A stretch of 64,000 nucleotides of DNA from Apostichopus japonicus (Eukaryota > Echinodermata > Holothuroidea > Aspidochirotida > Stichopodidae): contig NC_092562.1 in NCBI RefSeq assembly GCF_037975245.1, positions 25,696,554 through 25,760,553 of the forward strand. Direction: 5' to 3'. A program made the translations under genes and the position numbers. Position 1 is the first letter of the stretch, and every line of letters begins with the position of its first letter. Below, one piece after another: positions 12,501 through 27,500 of the stretch. Under the pieces are notes generated by a model. It saw only the letters and a list, made by a program, of their open reading frames with translations. It was not told the origin of the DNA and made no database searches.

Positions 12501-15500
12501 ATTAAAGGGGGAGATGAGGAGGGGAGGAGGGGAGGTGCACATTCAGCAAGATTCTGTCTTCCTTTTTGAATAATGCATTGAACAAACGTGTTTGTTATGT
12601 CCAAAAGGTCGAATTTTCCGAAGTTAAGAAAGTTCAATGTACTTAAAGTCCTGTCTGAACTCTTACATACATATTTGGTAACATTATGTTCGCCTCAGTC
12701 TGCAAAGTGAACAAAGATAGAAAACTTACTAATGACTGTAGATTTAGGAGGTTCCCTGGATCTCTGTTTCTGCTGCGGTTCTTCGGAGGCAGGCTCCTCG
12801 ATGGAGGATTTCTTTCTCGTCTTCTTCCTCTTGTACAGCTTCTCGAGACGGGATCTTATTAGTTTATCTAGGATGTAAACAGAATATCACAATCGGTGAA
12901 GAGCTCCTCGGGAATATTAGACGATGCCGGATAGAAATATAGTATTTATGACGGAAACTCACTTCTAGAAAATTTTGTACGATGTGAGTCAAGTTTACCT
13001 TCGTGAAATTTCACATAAAATTTGAAAACATTTTCATCTCTTCAGGATGAAACCTGCTATATCAGGATTTCATCTGGTAAAATGCTGGAGGGAGCAAATT
13101 TAACGCCTTCGTCAAAATACATCTCGTCTCCTTGTGAGTGAAAACAGTCGCTCAGCAATCTCACACAACAACGGTCTTTTAATCTTTATGTTAAAAATTA
13201 ACACACTGCTCACTTACTTTTACACATTCTCTTACACAGGCTCTCTAGTGGATAAGCAGTTTGCTAACAGTTTTATTTTATTTTGATTTCAGCTGCTCTG
13301 TTACTGTATCCCTTTGGGTGATCCTCCTTATCTACTCTGTATTTGTACTTGTATTTGTATTCTTGTGTTTCAATTTTTTCATTTCGTTTTAATCATTTGT
13401 GTTCACCATGCTCATTAACCTGTCTGTTTTCTGTGCATGTTTTTGTCCCTTCTGTTACTGTTACTTGTCACTTAGCCTTTGAAGAAGATCCTGCTAGGAT
13501 GGAAATGTCAGGCCAACTTACTTTTACACATTCTCCTACACAGGCTCTCTAGTGGATGAGCAGTTTGCTAACAGTTTTATTTTAGTTTCATATATGAAAC
13601 TGACGGCAAACGGGCACCTGTGAGTTATCATTCATGTTTTAGTACATACGTGAACAGGTATCTGTAAAGGAGTTAGAGATGAACACACCTAACAGGAGTT
13701 GATTGAGCCAAAAAGTCACCCTACTTTCATACTGTAGCTTACTGACACCATTAGGTGAACACCTCTCATTAATGGCAATTTTTCGGAGATTCTTCAAGGT
13801 AATTGAAGGAAAATGATCATGATTAATCGTCTACATAAATCAATGGTCATTTTAAAAGCCTAGGGCGACGTAATAATGCACATGGGCATGGCTGGAGAGA
13901 CAATAAGAGCATGTTTTTGTATTTCTTTCTTTAATTTAACTTAATATTGAACTGTGCTCTATCATCTTCTCCATGAACATGAACAATTCGAACATGAACA
14001 ATTCGAACATGAACAATTCGATAGACTTGCTTCTCTTTTACGAGTCAGGGTAAAATATTGGATACTCACCCGTTAGCGCCTTGTTTTGTCTGATGCCTGA
14101 TTCGATACCCCTCTCTATTAATCCTTTCATGAGTCCCATCGGACTCTTGATGTAATCCACATTGATGATGATTCTTGAGGGGTGGGGAGGGGAAAGATTA
14201 AAAAAAAGCAAAGATGAGATGATAGAATCCAATTACAAAGCTCCCAATGACCAAAATATGCTCAGCACAATACTGCTGCTGTGCTGGTTGGGCTATGAGA
14301 TATGAAGTTACGTAGTGATGAATGTTTATTCAAGTTTAAAAAGTGTAAGTGCAATTATAATCAAAAACCATCTACTTTTGTCAAATAACACAAAGAAGTA
14401 GTCGAGCAATCAACCCAATCATTGGTGTGCACATTAGTAATTTGCACATTAGTAATTTGCACATTAGTAATTCGACGACACAAGGCAAGATTTAGCTCAC
14501 CTATAATGGGTTTTGATGCTGTTCACCGCAGTCAGTACATGGCCGAGACGAACGATGAAGTAGTCTGAATAAGGCACTCCCTTGTTTTTAACCGCGGTGT
14601 CCAGGACGTATGCCTTGCCGGGCTTAAGCCACGACTTCGGGGCTGACTGTGTAAGAAATGGAGCATTACAACAATATGAAAATATTAATATCATTATTAA
14701 AAGTAGCACTTTGAATCTGGTGACTGAAGTCAAATGGAGTGGTAGCTGTGGAGTGTTAGCTCAGTGGTTAACGCCGGTACCTTCCAATTATAAGGTCCCC
14801 GGTTCGAATCACTCCAAGATTAATGTTTGTCGTCCAGTTACAGAGGTGTTGACAATTGACAATTCATAATAATGGATGTAAAATGTGAATGAAAGAGACT
14901 TACTTCGGTCAGCTTGCGGCTTTGATAAGCCAATGAGGCTTCTTCGCAAGTTCCTAATAGTTCCTAATATACATGCATACAAATAATGAATCTACTGGCG
15001 ACTAAAATTTATCCCCCTGCCCCACCTCCCCCCCCCAAAAAAAAAGAAACAAGGAAACAAAAGCATTTGCTTGACTGTTCATTTTGTTCTTCAAATTATG
15101 AAAGAAAAATGTTAAAAATGTAAAAAGATTTCCACATTTGCTTCTGGCATGTAAATTAGAAGTGAATGCTGATATATGCTAAATAGTAAAAACAATGGTA
15201 TGCTGATATAAATAAATGAATATTCATTGGTTATTAACTAATAAATGAATAACCATTGGTGATAATATCGAGAAGTGGTCTTGGTCGGATTAACTTAAAT
15301 CTAATTTGCACAATGTTTTGGTAATTTTTCCTAAGACTGGTTGCTTTAATTCTTACTTCAAACTCTACATTGAATAACTGGAATGAATCATCATCTACAT
15401 AGCTGTTATATTTATAGCAATAAATCAAATATTCATTGTGTTATAAAATTGCAAGGATGTGTTAATAATAATAATAAATAATAATAACCATCATCAATAT

Positions 15501-18500
15501 CATCATAATACTAGTAATAACAACAATAAATAATAATCATAAAACTCATAATACCCAACCTTAGTACGTACAAATCTAGAAAGGAAAAATGGAAGACTTA
15601 CATATTTTTCTACGACTGAACACGTCTTGGTTGCAAATCCTGTGTGAACCTGCATGTTATGACAGAAAGTTCTCTCCTCGATTTCATTCTCTGAATTCCA
15701 ATCAGATACGACGATGTCTAAAGTGAAAGAAGTTAACGGTGAAACAGGACCGAGGAGACAATTTATAATGTAAATAGTAACGTACTAACAAACTATAATG
15801 TAAATAGTAACGTACTAACTAGTAACATACTAAATAGTAACGTACTAAATAGCAATGTACTAAACAGTAATGTACTAAATAGTTATGTACTAAATACTAA
15901 TGTACTAAGTGGTAATGTACTAAATAGTAACATACTAAATAGCAATATACTATATAGCAATGTACTAAGTAGTAATGTACTAAATACTAATGTACAAAGT
16001 AGTAATGTACACTAAATAGTAACGTACTAAATAGTAACGTACTAAATAGTCATAGTCGCGTACCAAATAGTTGCGTACCAAATAGTCATTTACCAAAGAG
16101 TAACATTCCAAATAGTAACATACCAAATAGAAACGTACCAAATAGTATAGTACCAAATAGTAACATACGAAAAAGTAATGTACCAAATAGTAATTTACTA
16201 AATAGTAATGTACTAAACAGTAATTTACTAAACAGTAATGTACTAAGTAGTAATGTACTAAAAGTAATGTACTAAATAGTAATTTACTAAATAGTAATGT
16301 ACTAAATAGTAATGTAATAAATAGCAATGTACTAAATAGTAATGTACTAAATAGTAATGTAATATATAGTAATGTACTAAATAGTAATGTACTAAATAGT
16401 AATGTACTAAATAGTAATGTAATATATAGTAATGTACTAAATAGTAATGTACTATATGAACCCTGACTGAAATGGATTCAGAGCTGCTGAGCACTATAAA
16501 ATGTTGTCTAATATCAAGTGGAGAGACCAGGCAAAAAAAACATTTTAGTTTGGACTAATGTTCCACTTTGACAAGTCATAAATAATCAGTTTTATTTTGC
16601 CCTGGAGTAACCACCCTTTAACAACATTTTGCTTTTAGTGCACAAAACATCAAAACTTGGAACATTTTATAATCACATTTTATAATCACATGATCAGGAA
16701 TAAATCAGGATGACATACCTGTACTGCCATTGGCTTCCAGAACCTTCTCGTAAAGAGTTTCCGGTCCGGCTATCAACGAAGTAAACAACTGATCGACTGG
16801 AATGTTGTAAAATTCGTTCAGAACGGACTTGCCTTCGAACCCCAAGAGGGTGATCGGGTCGACCCCTAAAGAAACAGGGAGACATCACAAGATCAACATT
16901 AATTTTTGTTAGTTTTTCATATATTTGAGTGAAACATGAACTGGAAAAGTGTGGAATGTTACAATATTCTGAGGCAATGTTTTTTTTTTATATCTAGAAG
17001 TGAAACATGAAGGTCATCCATTGTTGTGTAACCTACACAGACTGCTCCAAGTAATAACTGTCTTCTGCAACTCTTGAATCTTTGGGTTGTACTAACTCAT
17101 AAAAAATATGCAATTGGGAAAAAACGTATTTCAAATCGTGAGAATTTTGTTGCTTTTCAAAATGAACTTCCAGATATTAGCCGTAGCCTAGCACAGAAAA
17201 CACCAAACCGAGCCTACCTGGCATGCATAAGTACATGCAGAAGTTGTTAGTTTCATTGACTTGTAACCTGGTGAGCTTTCTCATAACCAGGTAACTTGCA
17301 CCAGTTTGATAGAAATAATGAATTTGTGTCATTTCTATATTTCCAATAATATGAGCAACTCTGTCAAATTGTGGAAATGTGGTAAAACGTACCATGATAA
17401 AGATGAAATCAGGACTTCCAGATTTAATCAGGAATTTTAGAGAGGGACATTCGCTCTAATAACTAGCTCCGAAGACACTTCTTTGGATGGTAAAATAAGG
17501 AGGGCGGTAGACCAGAATGGGCAGGTCACCAGGAGCGTTTATACTGTGCTAAAATGTTAACAGTAGGCACAGAAGAGTGATAGTGTAGTTGTCAGGGATG
17601 AGCCTGGGGGAAAAAAAATCACGGAACTTTGCAAAAATTGCGGTATAGGCTCCAGTTTGCATATGCTACAGTGTGTTAGGATAATAGTTTTTGTCCCCGA
17701 GGTAGAAAAGAAATCACAGATATTCCGCGAATTCGCGAAAAAAGCTCATGCCTGAGTTGTTGTGAGAAGACAGGGAAGTGTGGAGGGAATTTTAAGCTTG
17801 TAATTTAAAGGATGGAATGCGATGAGTTTCCTTCAAGGAAAATAATCTGGTCAAATTACCCTCATCAATGTCACTGGCAGAAAGCAAGTCACTTGTCTCC
17901 TCTAGGCCGATGTGGAGTTCCCCGTCGGATTTGGAAATTTCTTCGCCCTCCTCCGTGCCATCATCTCTCTGATATAAAAGAAGAAGAAACAGGAGAAAAT
18001 ATCTTTCGGGGGATAATAACATCTCAAGGTCCAAAATTTCAAAGCTGTCTTTCTTTGGGTCGGATTTGGACCAATGTAACCACAAACTTCACAAGGATTT
18101 ATAAACAAAGAAATATGCAAATTACCATAAAATTTTCTGTATTCCACTGGTTTATAACTTGCTTCTTCGGAGCCAAACCGATGGTTGTATCCACATAAAT
18201 CCATTTGTTGGACGAGGACCCTACGAGGAATCCAGTTATGTGTGAATCTGGGCTCCAATTAACTGACAGCAGGTGACGCAGTTTGCCATGATGCCCATAA
18301 AAATAATCTGTTTCCAAGGCCCAACTGCTGTGCCCCCCACACGCCACCCCCCCCCCCTCCTTGTATCAAGTTTTTGTAGGTGCTCATGGTGATGATCTCA
18401 AAAATGATCCAAAATGCCAGCCATATTTTCAACAGTAAAACAGCTTTGGAGCAGCTGGGAGGGACAGAAAACAGCTTTGAAGTAGCTGCGAGAGCCGTCA

Positions 18501-21500
18501 GATCAAGATGTACAGTTTTACGAACAAAGCTCACAAATTCTTCATGTCTTTTGTCATTTTCATCCTCGTTTTCTTTCACATTGGAGAAACTACCTGGGCA
18601 CCCTATCAAACTTTGAGAATTGCAGAGATACCCTGCTCTGTCATGCAACTCTGAGGCGATTTCATACTTGCTCTAGAACACTTGAGTTCCCCCTCTCGAT
18701 CCATAACTTGAGTCCCCGTGTGAACATGACACAGAGATCGGTCAGAATAAGATTTAGATATTTAGAGCCCTCTCTTTTACTAACCTCTGCCAGGTCTTCT
18801 CCAACTCTGGAAGTCACATCTGGTGTTCCTCGTCCTTCTTCCTTCTCTTTCTCCTTGGTGGCAGTTTCCTCGTCGACTGGCTCCACGTAATCGTGGGGTA
18901 GCTCCTCTTCGTCCAGACCGAGATCGGATCCGTACAGTTTGTGAATCCAGCTCCAATATTCTAGTGATGTCATACTCTATAGACGGGATTTCAAGAAACG
19001 GTTAGCAGCTCTCCGTCATCAATCGCTGCTGTCACACAGCCGAGTGAAATTTTCAATGATACGTCACAAATAGAGATACTTTATGAATCCTGCTATTATT
19101 TTACTGTTTATGACAAACAAAGAGATTTCATCACCCTAAAGGACTTGTATTGGTACCTTGATATCAAACATTGGGTATAATGGTAGACCCTTTATATCAT
19201 ATGACAATGAACCGGTATATATCTCCCACAGGGAAGAAAAGAAAAGCATTATTTTTAGCTCTGTATGTTCACCACGAGTGTCTCATGTAACATGTCATCT
19301 CTTCACGAGTGTCTCATGCCACATTTTTTACCTGTTGAATCCTGATATTATTTTACTGTTTATGACAAAGAAAGAGATCTCATCCCCCTAAAGGACTTGT
19401 AGTGCTACCTTGATATCTAACATTGGGTAAAATGGTAGACCATTTATATCATATACAATGAACCTGTATATATCTCCCACAGGGGAAAAAACAAAAGCAT
19501 TATTTTTAGCTCTTAGCTCTATATGTTCACCATGAGTGTCTCATGTCACATGTCATTTCTTCATGAGTGTCTCATGCCACATTTTACCTGTTGAATCCTA
19601 TTTTACTGAATATTATTTTACTGTTTATGACAAAGAAAGAGATCTCATCCCCCTAAAGGACTTGTAGTGGTACATTGATATCAAACATTGGGTAAAATGG
19701 TAGACCATTTATATCATTTGACAATGAACCGGTATATATCTCTCACAGGAGAAAAAAAACAAAAGCATTTATTTTTAGCTCTGTATGTGCACCACGGGTG
19801 TCTCATGCCACATGTCATCTCTTCACGAGTGTCTGATGCCACATGTTACTGTACCTCTCTCATGTCTGTCCAAAATACTGACCTGAGCAAGGAGTGCATT
19901 CTGCCAGACTTTGAACAGAAGATGGAACGCCTTATCTCTTGACATGAAAGATGCAAAAAAATACTGAAAAGTAAGCAAACAAAACCGACATTACTGATAC
20001 ATCGTAAAGTAATAAGTTAGGTCTCTGAAACAGATTATCAATTCCACTTGAAGGAGACTAAAATTTAGGTTTTACTTAATAAACACCATTTGAATAAATC
20101 CCTAAGTGTCTTCTTTTGTTCACACTGTAAATACAATCAGTCAAGTTATGTCTACTCCTTAAAACACACACAGATCCCCCCAGACACTGTTAGCATTTAC
20201 TGCTGGTGGCAGCCGGGGTTTTTGTAACCTCCTCTAACACTAACTTATGTCTAGACCTGTGCAACAGACTCAACTTTAGGCATATATGAGGGTAGGCTTT
20301 CTGATTCAAGCAATTGAACCATGAGAAAATCCACATTTGAGTAGCATGATGAAGGAAGAAAAAAAACTTAATTCTTATAAAATCACAACAGTTTTTGAAG
20401 AGAGCACTATTACAGTAGTTATCAAGAGGGAAAAGTTGAGTGAAACTGGAGTGTAGGTTACAGTGCTGATAATGTTATCATTTCAAACACTCAAATACAG
20501 ATATCTACTCCTGTATATGACAGTGTTGTTGGCATGGACCTACTGTTCAAACCAAGTGATGCAGGGATTTTCCAAAACCATATTCTCACACGAGATTCAT
20601 CCTCTATTGCAGGGGTTCCCTAAACTAGAGAACCCCAGGGGGTGGGTGAGTCCATCCCAGGGGGTTTCTGAGACATTTCTGTAAGTCAAAACTAGAGTAC
20701 TTCTCGTTAAACTAAAATCTGATATGTCATATAATTTAGTGATGTGCAAAAGTCGTACCTATTAACAAATTCATGTTTTTTCTTCATTACAATATTACAC
20801 TATGAACTTGATCTTTGACGAAGCACTGTTATGCTTATTATAGTATAATAATGATGAAAAAGTTGGGTGTTTGTGGACAACTCTGACAGCATCCACAGGG
20901 GGTTCGTGGGGGGGGGATAAAGTAAGGGAAACCCTGCTTCATTGTGACACTGTATACCATCAAACCTATGGATGTGTTGTGCCCTGTCACATAGATATAT
21001 GATACAGCTCACTCTTGACATTTGAAGAGAGGGGGGGACTAAAGTTGTGAGGAGACAGGTAAGCTAGAAGGTTAAGAAGACACCCATGACCAGTTGGCTT
21101 AATATCTTCAGCAGACATCTGGACAGTGCAGTATATAGGGATGTCACTTTGGGTCAAATAGCAGCAAGTAACTTTTAATTTCCACCAAGAGCAGCTTTGG
21201 GTACAAGTTTTATTTCCAATAGTGGTGATGAAAATCAAAGAATGGTTGGGGTGGGGGTCGGCATGGGGGGGAGGGGGGAGGGGTATTGTTAAATACCTTT
21301 TCAGTGGCAGTGCTGACTTGAATGGCATTTGGAATGAACCTAATGGTCCTCTCTTTTGTGATGGCTGCGACGTCTTTTATCCGAACAGTCAGCTGTTGGA
21401 GAGAAGGAAGAAATCCATTAAATGGAGTTTAGTTGAAGAAAGTTTTTCCAAATTCTTCATAAACCAATAAACGCATATATCACAAACTGTAAATCCTGTA

Positions 21501-24500
21501 ATAAATTTCAAGAATGCGGGGGGGGGGGGTGGGGGGTTTGATGATGTCGAATGAATACTTGCTCATGTCTTCGTTCATAGGCGTGACGGAAAAATCAATA
21601 GTGTGATTTCTACAGAATGGGATTAGATTTTTTTAGCGGTGCTGTGTTGTTCATTACAAAATTCAACTGCAGATATATGCCAGACCAATAAGGATGGTTA
21701 GGTTTTACTCCTACATTAAGGTTAATGGGTCACGGTTTGTCAGCAGAAAAAAGGCAAAAGTATGGGTATTGTTAAACAGATTACATTGGTGTAGCATGTG
21801 GGGAGAGGGGTTGTGGTATGGATAAGGGTGGGTGGGTGGGTGGGGGAGGATGTGGTGTGGTCATAGATGTATCGGGTCAAATCTGCAGAAAAATAATCAC
21901 TGGGACAAAAAGATGAGAAAAGTGAGTCTATTGAGACCTGATGTGATGGATGACACCTGAGTTCTAGGCTGAGTAAGAAAGGTCTTTCGTTGGAGCCAAG
22001 ATCTGAACGAGACGAGTATTTTCCACTCTAGGCATCAACTAGATTTTGCCAGAATAGATTTGCTTGTTGAAAAGAAAACTTTGTACAGAAGGCTGGTCCA
22101 AATCTGCTTGAGTTCTGTGACCCGTGCAAAAAGCTGTTTGATCAAGTTGGCTATTACAGTATATATGTAATACAGTAATATGTACAACATAAAAGCATTA
22201 AGTCTTGAAGATTCATTCTACCAGCAACTCTTTTCTAATCAACCGCAGGTTTTTTCTTCAAATACAACATACAGTACTGTGTGTAACTTAAGACTGTTCT
22301 ACATGGCATTATCGGTACATTTCCACACACATGCAGTACATAGAGATGCCTCTGGATTTGTACTTCATTTAGTGGCAAGTCAGTGGTCATGCTAGACTGT
22401 TTCACCCTGATTACAATTGGAAAATGTCTATTAAATTTCATCTTCCATGCGATAAATACAATGAATATCAAATATTCTATGATAGCATGTTCCAAATTTT
22501 CACTACAAAGTACTGTATGCCTCTACCATGAATTATACTGTACCTCTACCTTGACCATGAATTTTATCTTAGACCGAAATCATGAATTTTTTCTCAAATT
22601 ATATGCTTAAACTTACTACAAATACTTTGACAAATGTTTGCAAGTTGATGCTATGAAAATAAGACTCTGAATGTTGGGTTCCAAATTGTTAGTCGCTGTC
22701 AAGTTATGATAATGAATTCCTCTGATCAAATTTCCTCCACCTCAAATAATAGAAAGAAATGCAGAGAGAAAAACGTCTCTCCTCATTAATTTAATCAGTG
22801 TTCATGTGAATGTGACTCAGACGTCAAAACTGATGTTGGGTAAATTCAATCAGTCGCACGATCTGTAATCATTCTATGCTCCCTCATAAATATTTATGGG
22901 GTGAATAACCCTGGGGGATTGCCACAAAGAGTTGAACAAACCACTATCACTGCGTGGAAAAAACTCAGAATGTGAACAATAGTTGAGATTTATTTAGATG
23001 TCAACCAATTTCAAATCAAGTGAAAAAAATTGGAGATTGTCAAAATTGTTCAGGGGGCACTGTAGAACACTCTCAACTGCCCCAGTGCAACCTGACAAAC
23101 TGGACTATACATTGATAAGTACTCGAGCAAGGCATGCCTGAATAAAGAACGTTTGCATACTGCTGCCTAACATGTTTATATCTGCTTACTGAGCAGAAGT
23201 GTTGTGCAGTATCATAACCTGGGACTTGTTTGTAAACAGGAGGGAAGATGGAGAACAGGAGGGGTGTGGGTGTGGAACCAATGAACCAGTATAATGTCGT
23301 CTTACAGAACATCAGCCTTTTTAAATTAGCATTTGCAAACCTCATTGCAGGAAATAAAGAAAACCATTAGAAATGAAAGTAATTGTGGTGCAATGATCAG
23401 TTCTTGAAATTCAGGCTACTGTATTAACCTGGCTAAGTGTTAGTGCATTTCACCACTTGCCAGTAAGGGGGAGGAGGAGGGGGAGGAGGAGGGGAGGAGG
23501 GGGAGGGGGGTGTTGAAAGTGGATGGAACTTGGGGTATGGGAGAGGTTGGGCGAAATTTGGATAGAAATTCAACCATCGTTGATTCTTGCTGATTTTTTC
23601 ACAAATCATCAGTTTTTCCTCAAATTTGAAATAGTATGCAAAGCACAGTTAACAATAGTCAGTCAAAGAATCAGCACGGTTTCCTTACATTACACGAGCC
23701 CTGTATTACAACTTACTATCATTTGGCAAATAATTCAGCTCTACTCACAAAAGCCTGTGCAGTAACTGATGTGTGTTGCGATTCAGGAAATGGCGTTGAG
23801 AACATAATTCAAATAGATGTTTGAATATATTAAAACATATAATGTCTGCTTTGCTACAATCAGCATTTTACAAAACTTTTATGAACACTGTAAAATCTCA
23901 GGGAGTTTAGTCTTCCTTACCACTGTCTCCCATCGGAATATGTTCGCGTAGAAACAGATCCAGTTTTCAGTGACATACATCCTTCCATGGACGAGGATAT
24001 CTTTCTGAAGGGCACAAGAGTAATCTGGAAGAAGAAAGGAAATCATTTGCGCTGAACTAGTGTTGTTTGGGATGCGAGAGAGACTACCCAAACCAGGCTA
24101 CCAAAATTGTCCTTCTTCTTCCATACGATAATATTTGAAACCACATTGATCAAAATCAATCTCTCCCTCACGTGGTTGACCTCTCTCTAACTTAACAGAG
24201 CCAATCCATACACTAGCAGCGATACTGTAGTTGCACTTCATAGCATTCTGTACTGTAAGTGTTAAATTTAGGGAAGCTTTCCATTTCTCTGAGGGCAAAA
24301 TTTCTCCACTTTACAGTGTATCACATCAGACATTTACAGTTTGTCACATACAGTAAGACAATGACAGTTTCACATAAGACACTTAACAGTGTCACATAAA
24401 ACATTCAGGGAGTCACATTAGACATTTACAGTGTGTCACATCAAACAATTACTGTGTGTCACATAAGACATTTACAGCGTGTCACAAATCAGACACTTTA

Positions 24501-27500
24501 CGGTGTGTCACATAAGACTTTCATGGTGTGTCACATAAGACATTCATGGTGTGTCACATACCATAGTTACAGTGTCACATCAGACACATTACGGTGTGTC
24601 ACATAAGACACTTTACAGAGTGTCACATCAGACAATGACAGTGTCACATAAAACATTCAGTGAGCCACATAAGACATTAACGGTGTGTCACATAAGACAC
24701 TTTACAGAGTGTCACATCAGACAATGACAGTGTCACATAAAACATTCAGTGAGCCACATAAGACATTAACAGTGTGTCACATCAGACACTTTACAGTGTG
24801 TCACATAAGACGATGACAGTGTCAAAGATTGTTCTCTAATGCCGCTCCTACTCTTTGGAACTCACTTCCACTGCACATCAAGTCGGCACCCAACGTTAAC
24901 ATTTTCAAAAACAGACTCAAAACACATCTATTTTTGACTGCACTCCCTGAGCACTAGCGCCACTGAGCATTGGTTTTCCTCTGGATATTGGCGCTATATA
25001 AATTTGCATTTATTATTATTATTATCAGACACTTTACAGTGTGTCACATAAAACATTTACAGTGTGTCACATAAGACCAAACTCACCGGCTACAAGTCGC
25101 TCATTCTCAGGAAGTGTCTTGAAAACTTTTCTAAATTCGTCTAGTTTTGACTTGTAGCTCGATGTCAATACCTGCATGGAGAAGATATAGAAAATCACTG
25201 TGAGTCTGTAGATTTATATAGTACTCCGGAACCATACATACAAGCACTTGCAGTTTTCCCGCTGTATAACTTTGGTTTTTAGGACACATGTACATCATGC
25301 TGCACCGTAAGGTACTCGATACATGTACACAATATAAGACAGGTCTGAGGCTAGGGCCTAGGCTATCCTTCTCTCACATACAGAGGCCTACTGTAGTATG
25401 CTAGGGTTCTTCTGTACAGGTCTCCTAAGCTCTGTACCTACAACAGTAGGCTAATTTAAAATATAAAAAAAATTATCACTGTATGCCTACTGTGTTCTCC
25501 AGTGAACCACACTGCAAATTGCACTGAAAATCCATTGGGGCAATGAGGTTGGAATAAATACACATCAAATGTGCATGATACGATACTCTATTCCCCAAAT
25601 GTAGGTTTAGCGCAAGTTTGCCAAAATTTACTGTATCTATGCAGACCGCCCCAGGTATAGTACACTGCTTTACAGTCACTGGTTTACTGTGTACAGTACA
25701 TATTATATGTCAAATTCCTTTCAAGGATGTTAAATTGATTTTGCACATCTGCTTTACAATGGTCTTTTGTGTTTTCTAATTGAACCCCTGAATAACAATT
25801 TTTAACAATACATGTACAGAAACTGTTAAAGTTGTACAAATTTATGTTTTATGTATGTACACTAGATATCAGTCCCTGGCATCTGGGTAAAATACTATGA
25901 ATTGCAGAAAGTGAAATACGTTCTGTGCAGCTGGTAGAAGAGACTGGAAGTCAAAGAAATCAGTTCTTTTTCAGTTCAGTGTGATGGTTTTAAAAGTACC
26001 TTCCAAACACCACACCTCTGTGTGTGTTTTATGAGGATCTAGATACGTAGCTTTTAACTGTGTACATTTCACATGAATTTAATGTATGGGCAGCCAATAA
26101 TTACATAAAAAGTTGTAATGCTTACATATACACACATTAATATGTAGGCATATATACATTAGAGTCCTTTGCATCTCATACACCGACCACATCACAAATG
26201 AGGACGTACGCAGAACCGTCGAGCAACACATCGCCAACTACGAAGACCTACTGTCCACAGTCAAGAAAAGAAAACTGAGATGGTATGGGCATGTGACAAG
26301 AACTGACGGGCTGTCGAAGACCATCCTCCAAGGCACTGTACAGGGGGAGAGAAGACGGGGCAGACAGAAGAAGAGATGGGCCAACAACATCAAGGAGTGG
26401 ACTGGCATGAACTTTGCTACAACCCAGGCTCTTGTCCATAACCGACAGGAATGGAAGCGGCTGATGAGTTCTCCATTGAAGCGCCCCTACGACCCTGGCG
26501 GGTTACGGGACCAGTAATCAGTAATATATACATTGTTTAATACTCACAGTGTACCATGGAGATGACTTTTTAGTCTTCTTTGAGCTGCTTGGTGATTTGT
26601 CGTGTTTCGTTGGAGTGGAGATTCTTACTTTCTTCTCGGATTGGGATGAAGGATCGGAGGTGGAGTTAGTCACTGGGACCTCCAAATCGCTGGTAGTGGC
26701 TGTAGCAGCCACTGGCGCAGTCACATCAGGTCGGTCTTGAGTAGACTCACCACCATCCCTAAATGTATTTAAGTGCAATAAGGGTTTTAGTTGTTTTAAA
26801 GGAACAAAAACATAAAGCAACGAGAAACATTGCTTTTAAAATGGTACCAAACTTCAGTGCCTATTACTGGGTACATGTCACCACATGTGGCAACTTGTTA
26901 ACAAATAAGTTCTCGCAAAATGATGTCTGGTCAAATCATTAAAAAGTTTCTTCAATTGTTACCTTTCTGGATATACAGCAAAATGCATACTCTACTGTAG
27001 CAATCAATAGGGTCTGTGCATGTGTCAATATGAGTCAATTGAGCTTTCAATGGTGACTAAAATAACAAACTTACGATAGTCGCATAAAATCTATTTCAGG
27101 AAAAAATGTTGAGACCTTATAGTTCAGTCGTTCATTATTCAAAATTTCAAATCATAACAAATGAGGCATTTTAGACGTGTATAAATATATATATACAGTT
27201 CAAATTGTGCAATTAGAAGATATCCCCTGAGGTTTGCACAGATGAGCTCTCTCAGACAGTGGATCCAAGGTAAAGAAATAAGGCAAATATTGAAATATAT
27301 TAAATCCATATAACTAAACAGTTTGTATACAAACTATTACATCTAAACAGAATGACAGAAATAGATCATTCAGGTTGCCCAAAGAAGCTGTGCAGTTTAT
27401 GAGCAGTCAAAATAATTTGAGTGCAGACACACATACAGCACAAGTATTTTACATGTTAGATTAAACTTTGTATCAAGTTGGATAAATTCATTCTGGCAAC

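Noticed and set aside
15980..16494. Open frames of 115 and 78 codons on the minus strand
   Set aside because: Translation of the 15-bp minisatellite (Tyr-Tyr-Leu-Val-His repeats).
24310..25080. Regularly spaced repeats that might suggest a CRISPR array
   Set aside because: Units are contiguous and variable with no unique spacers; the DNA is eukaryotic.
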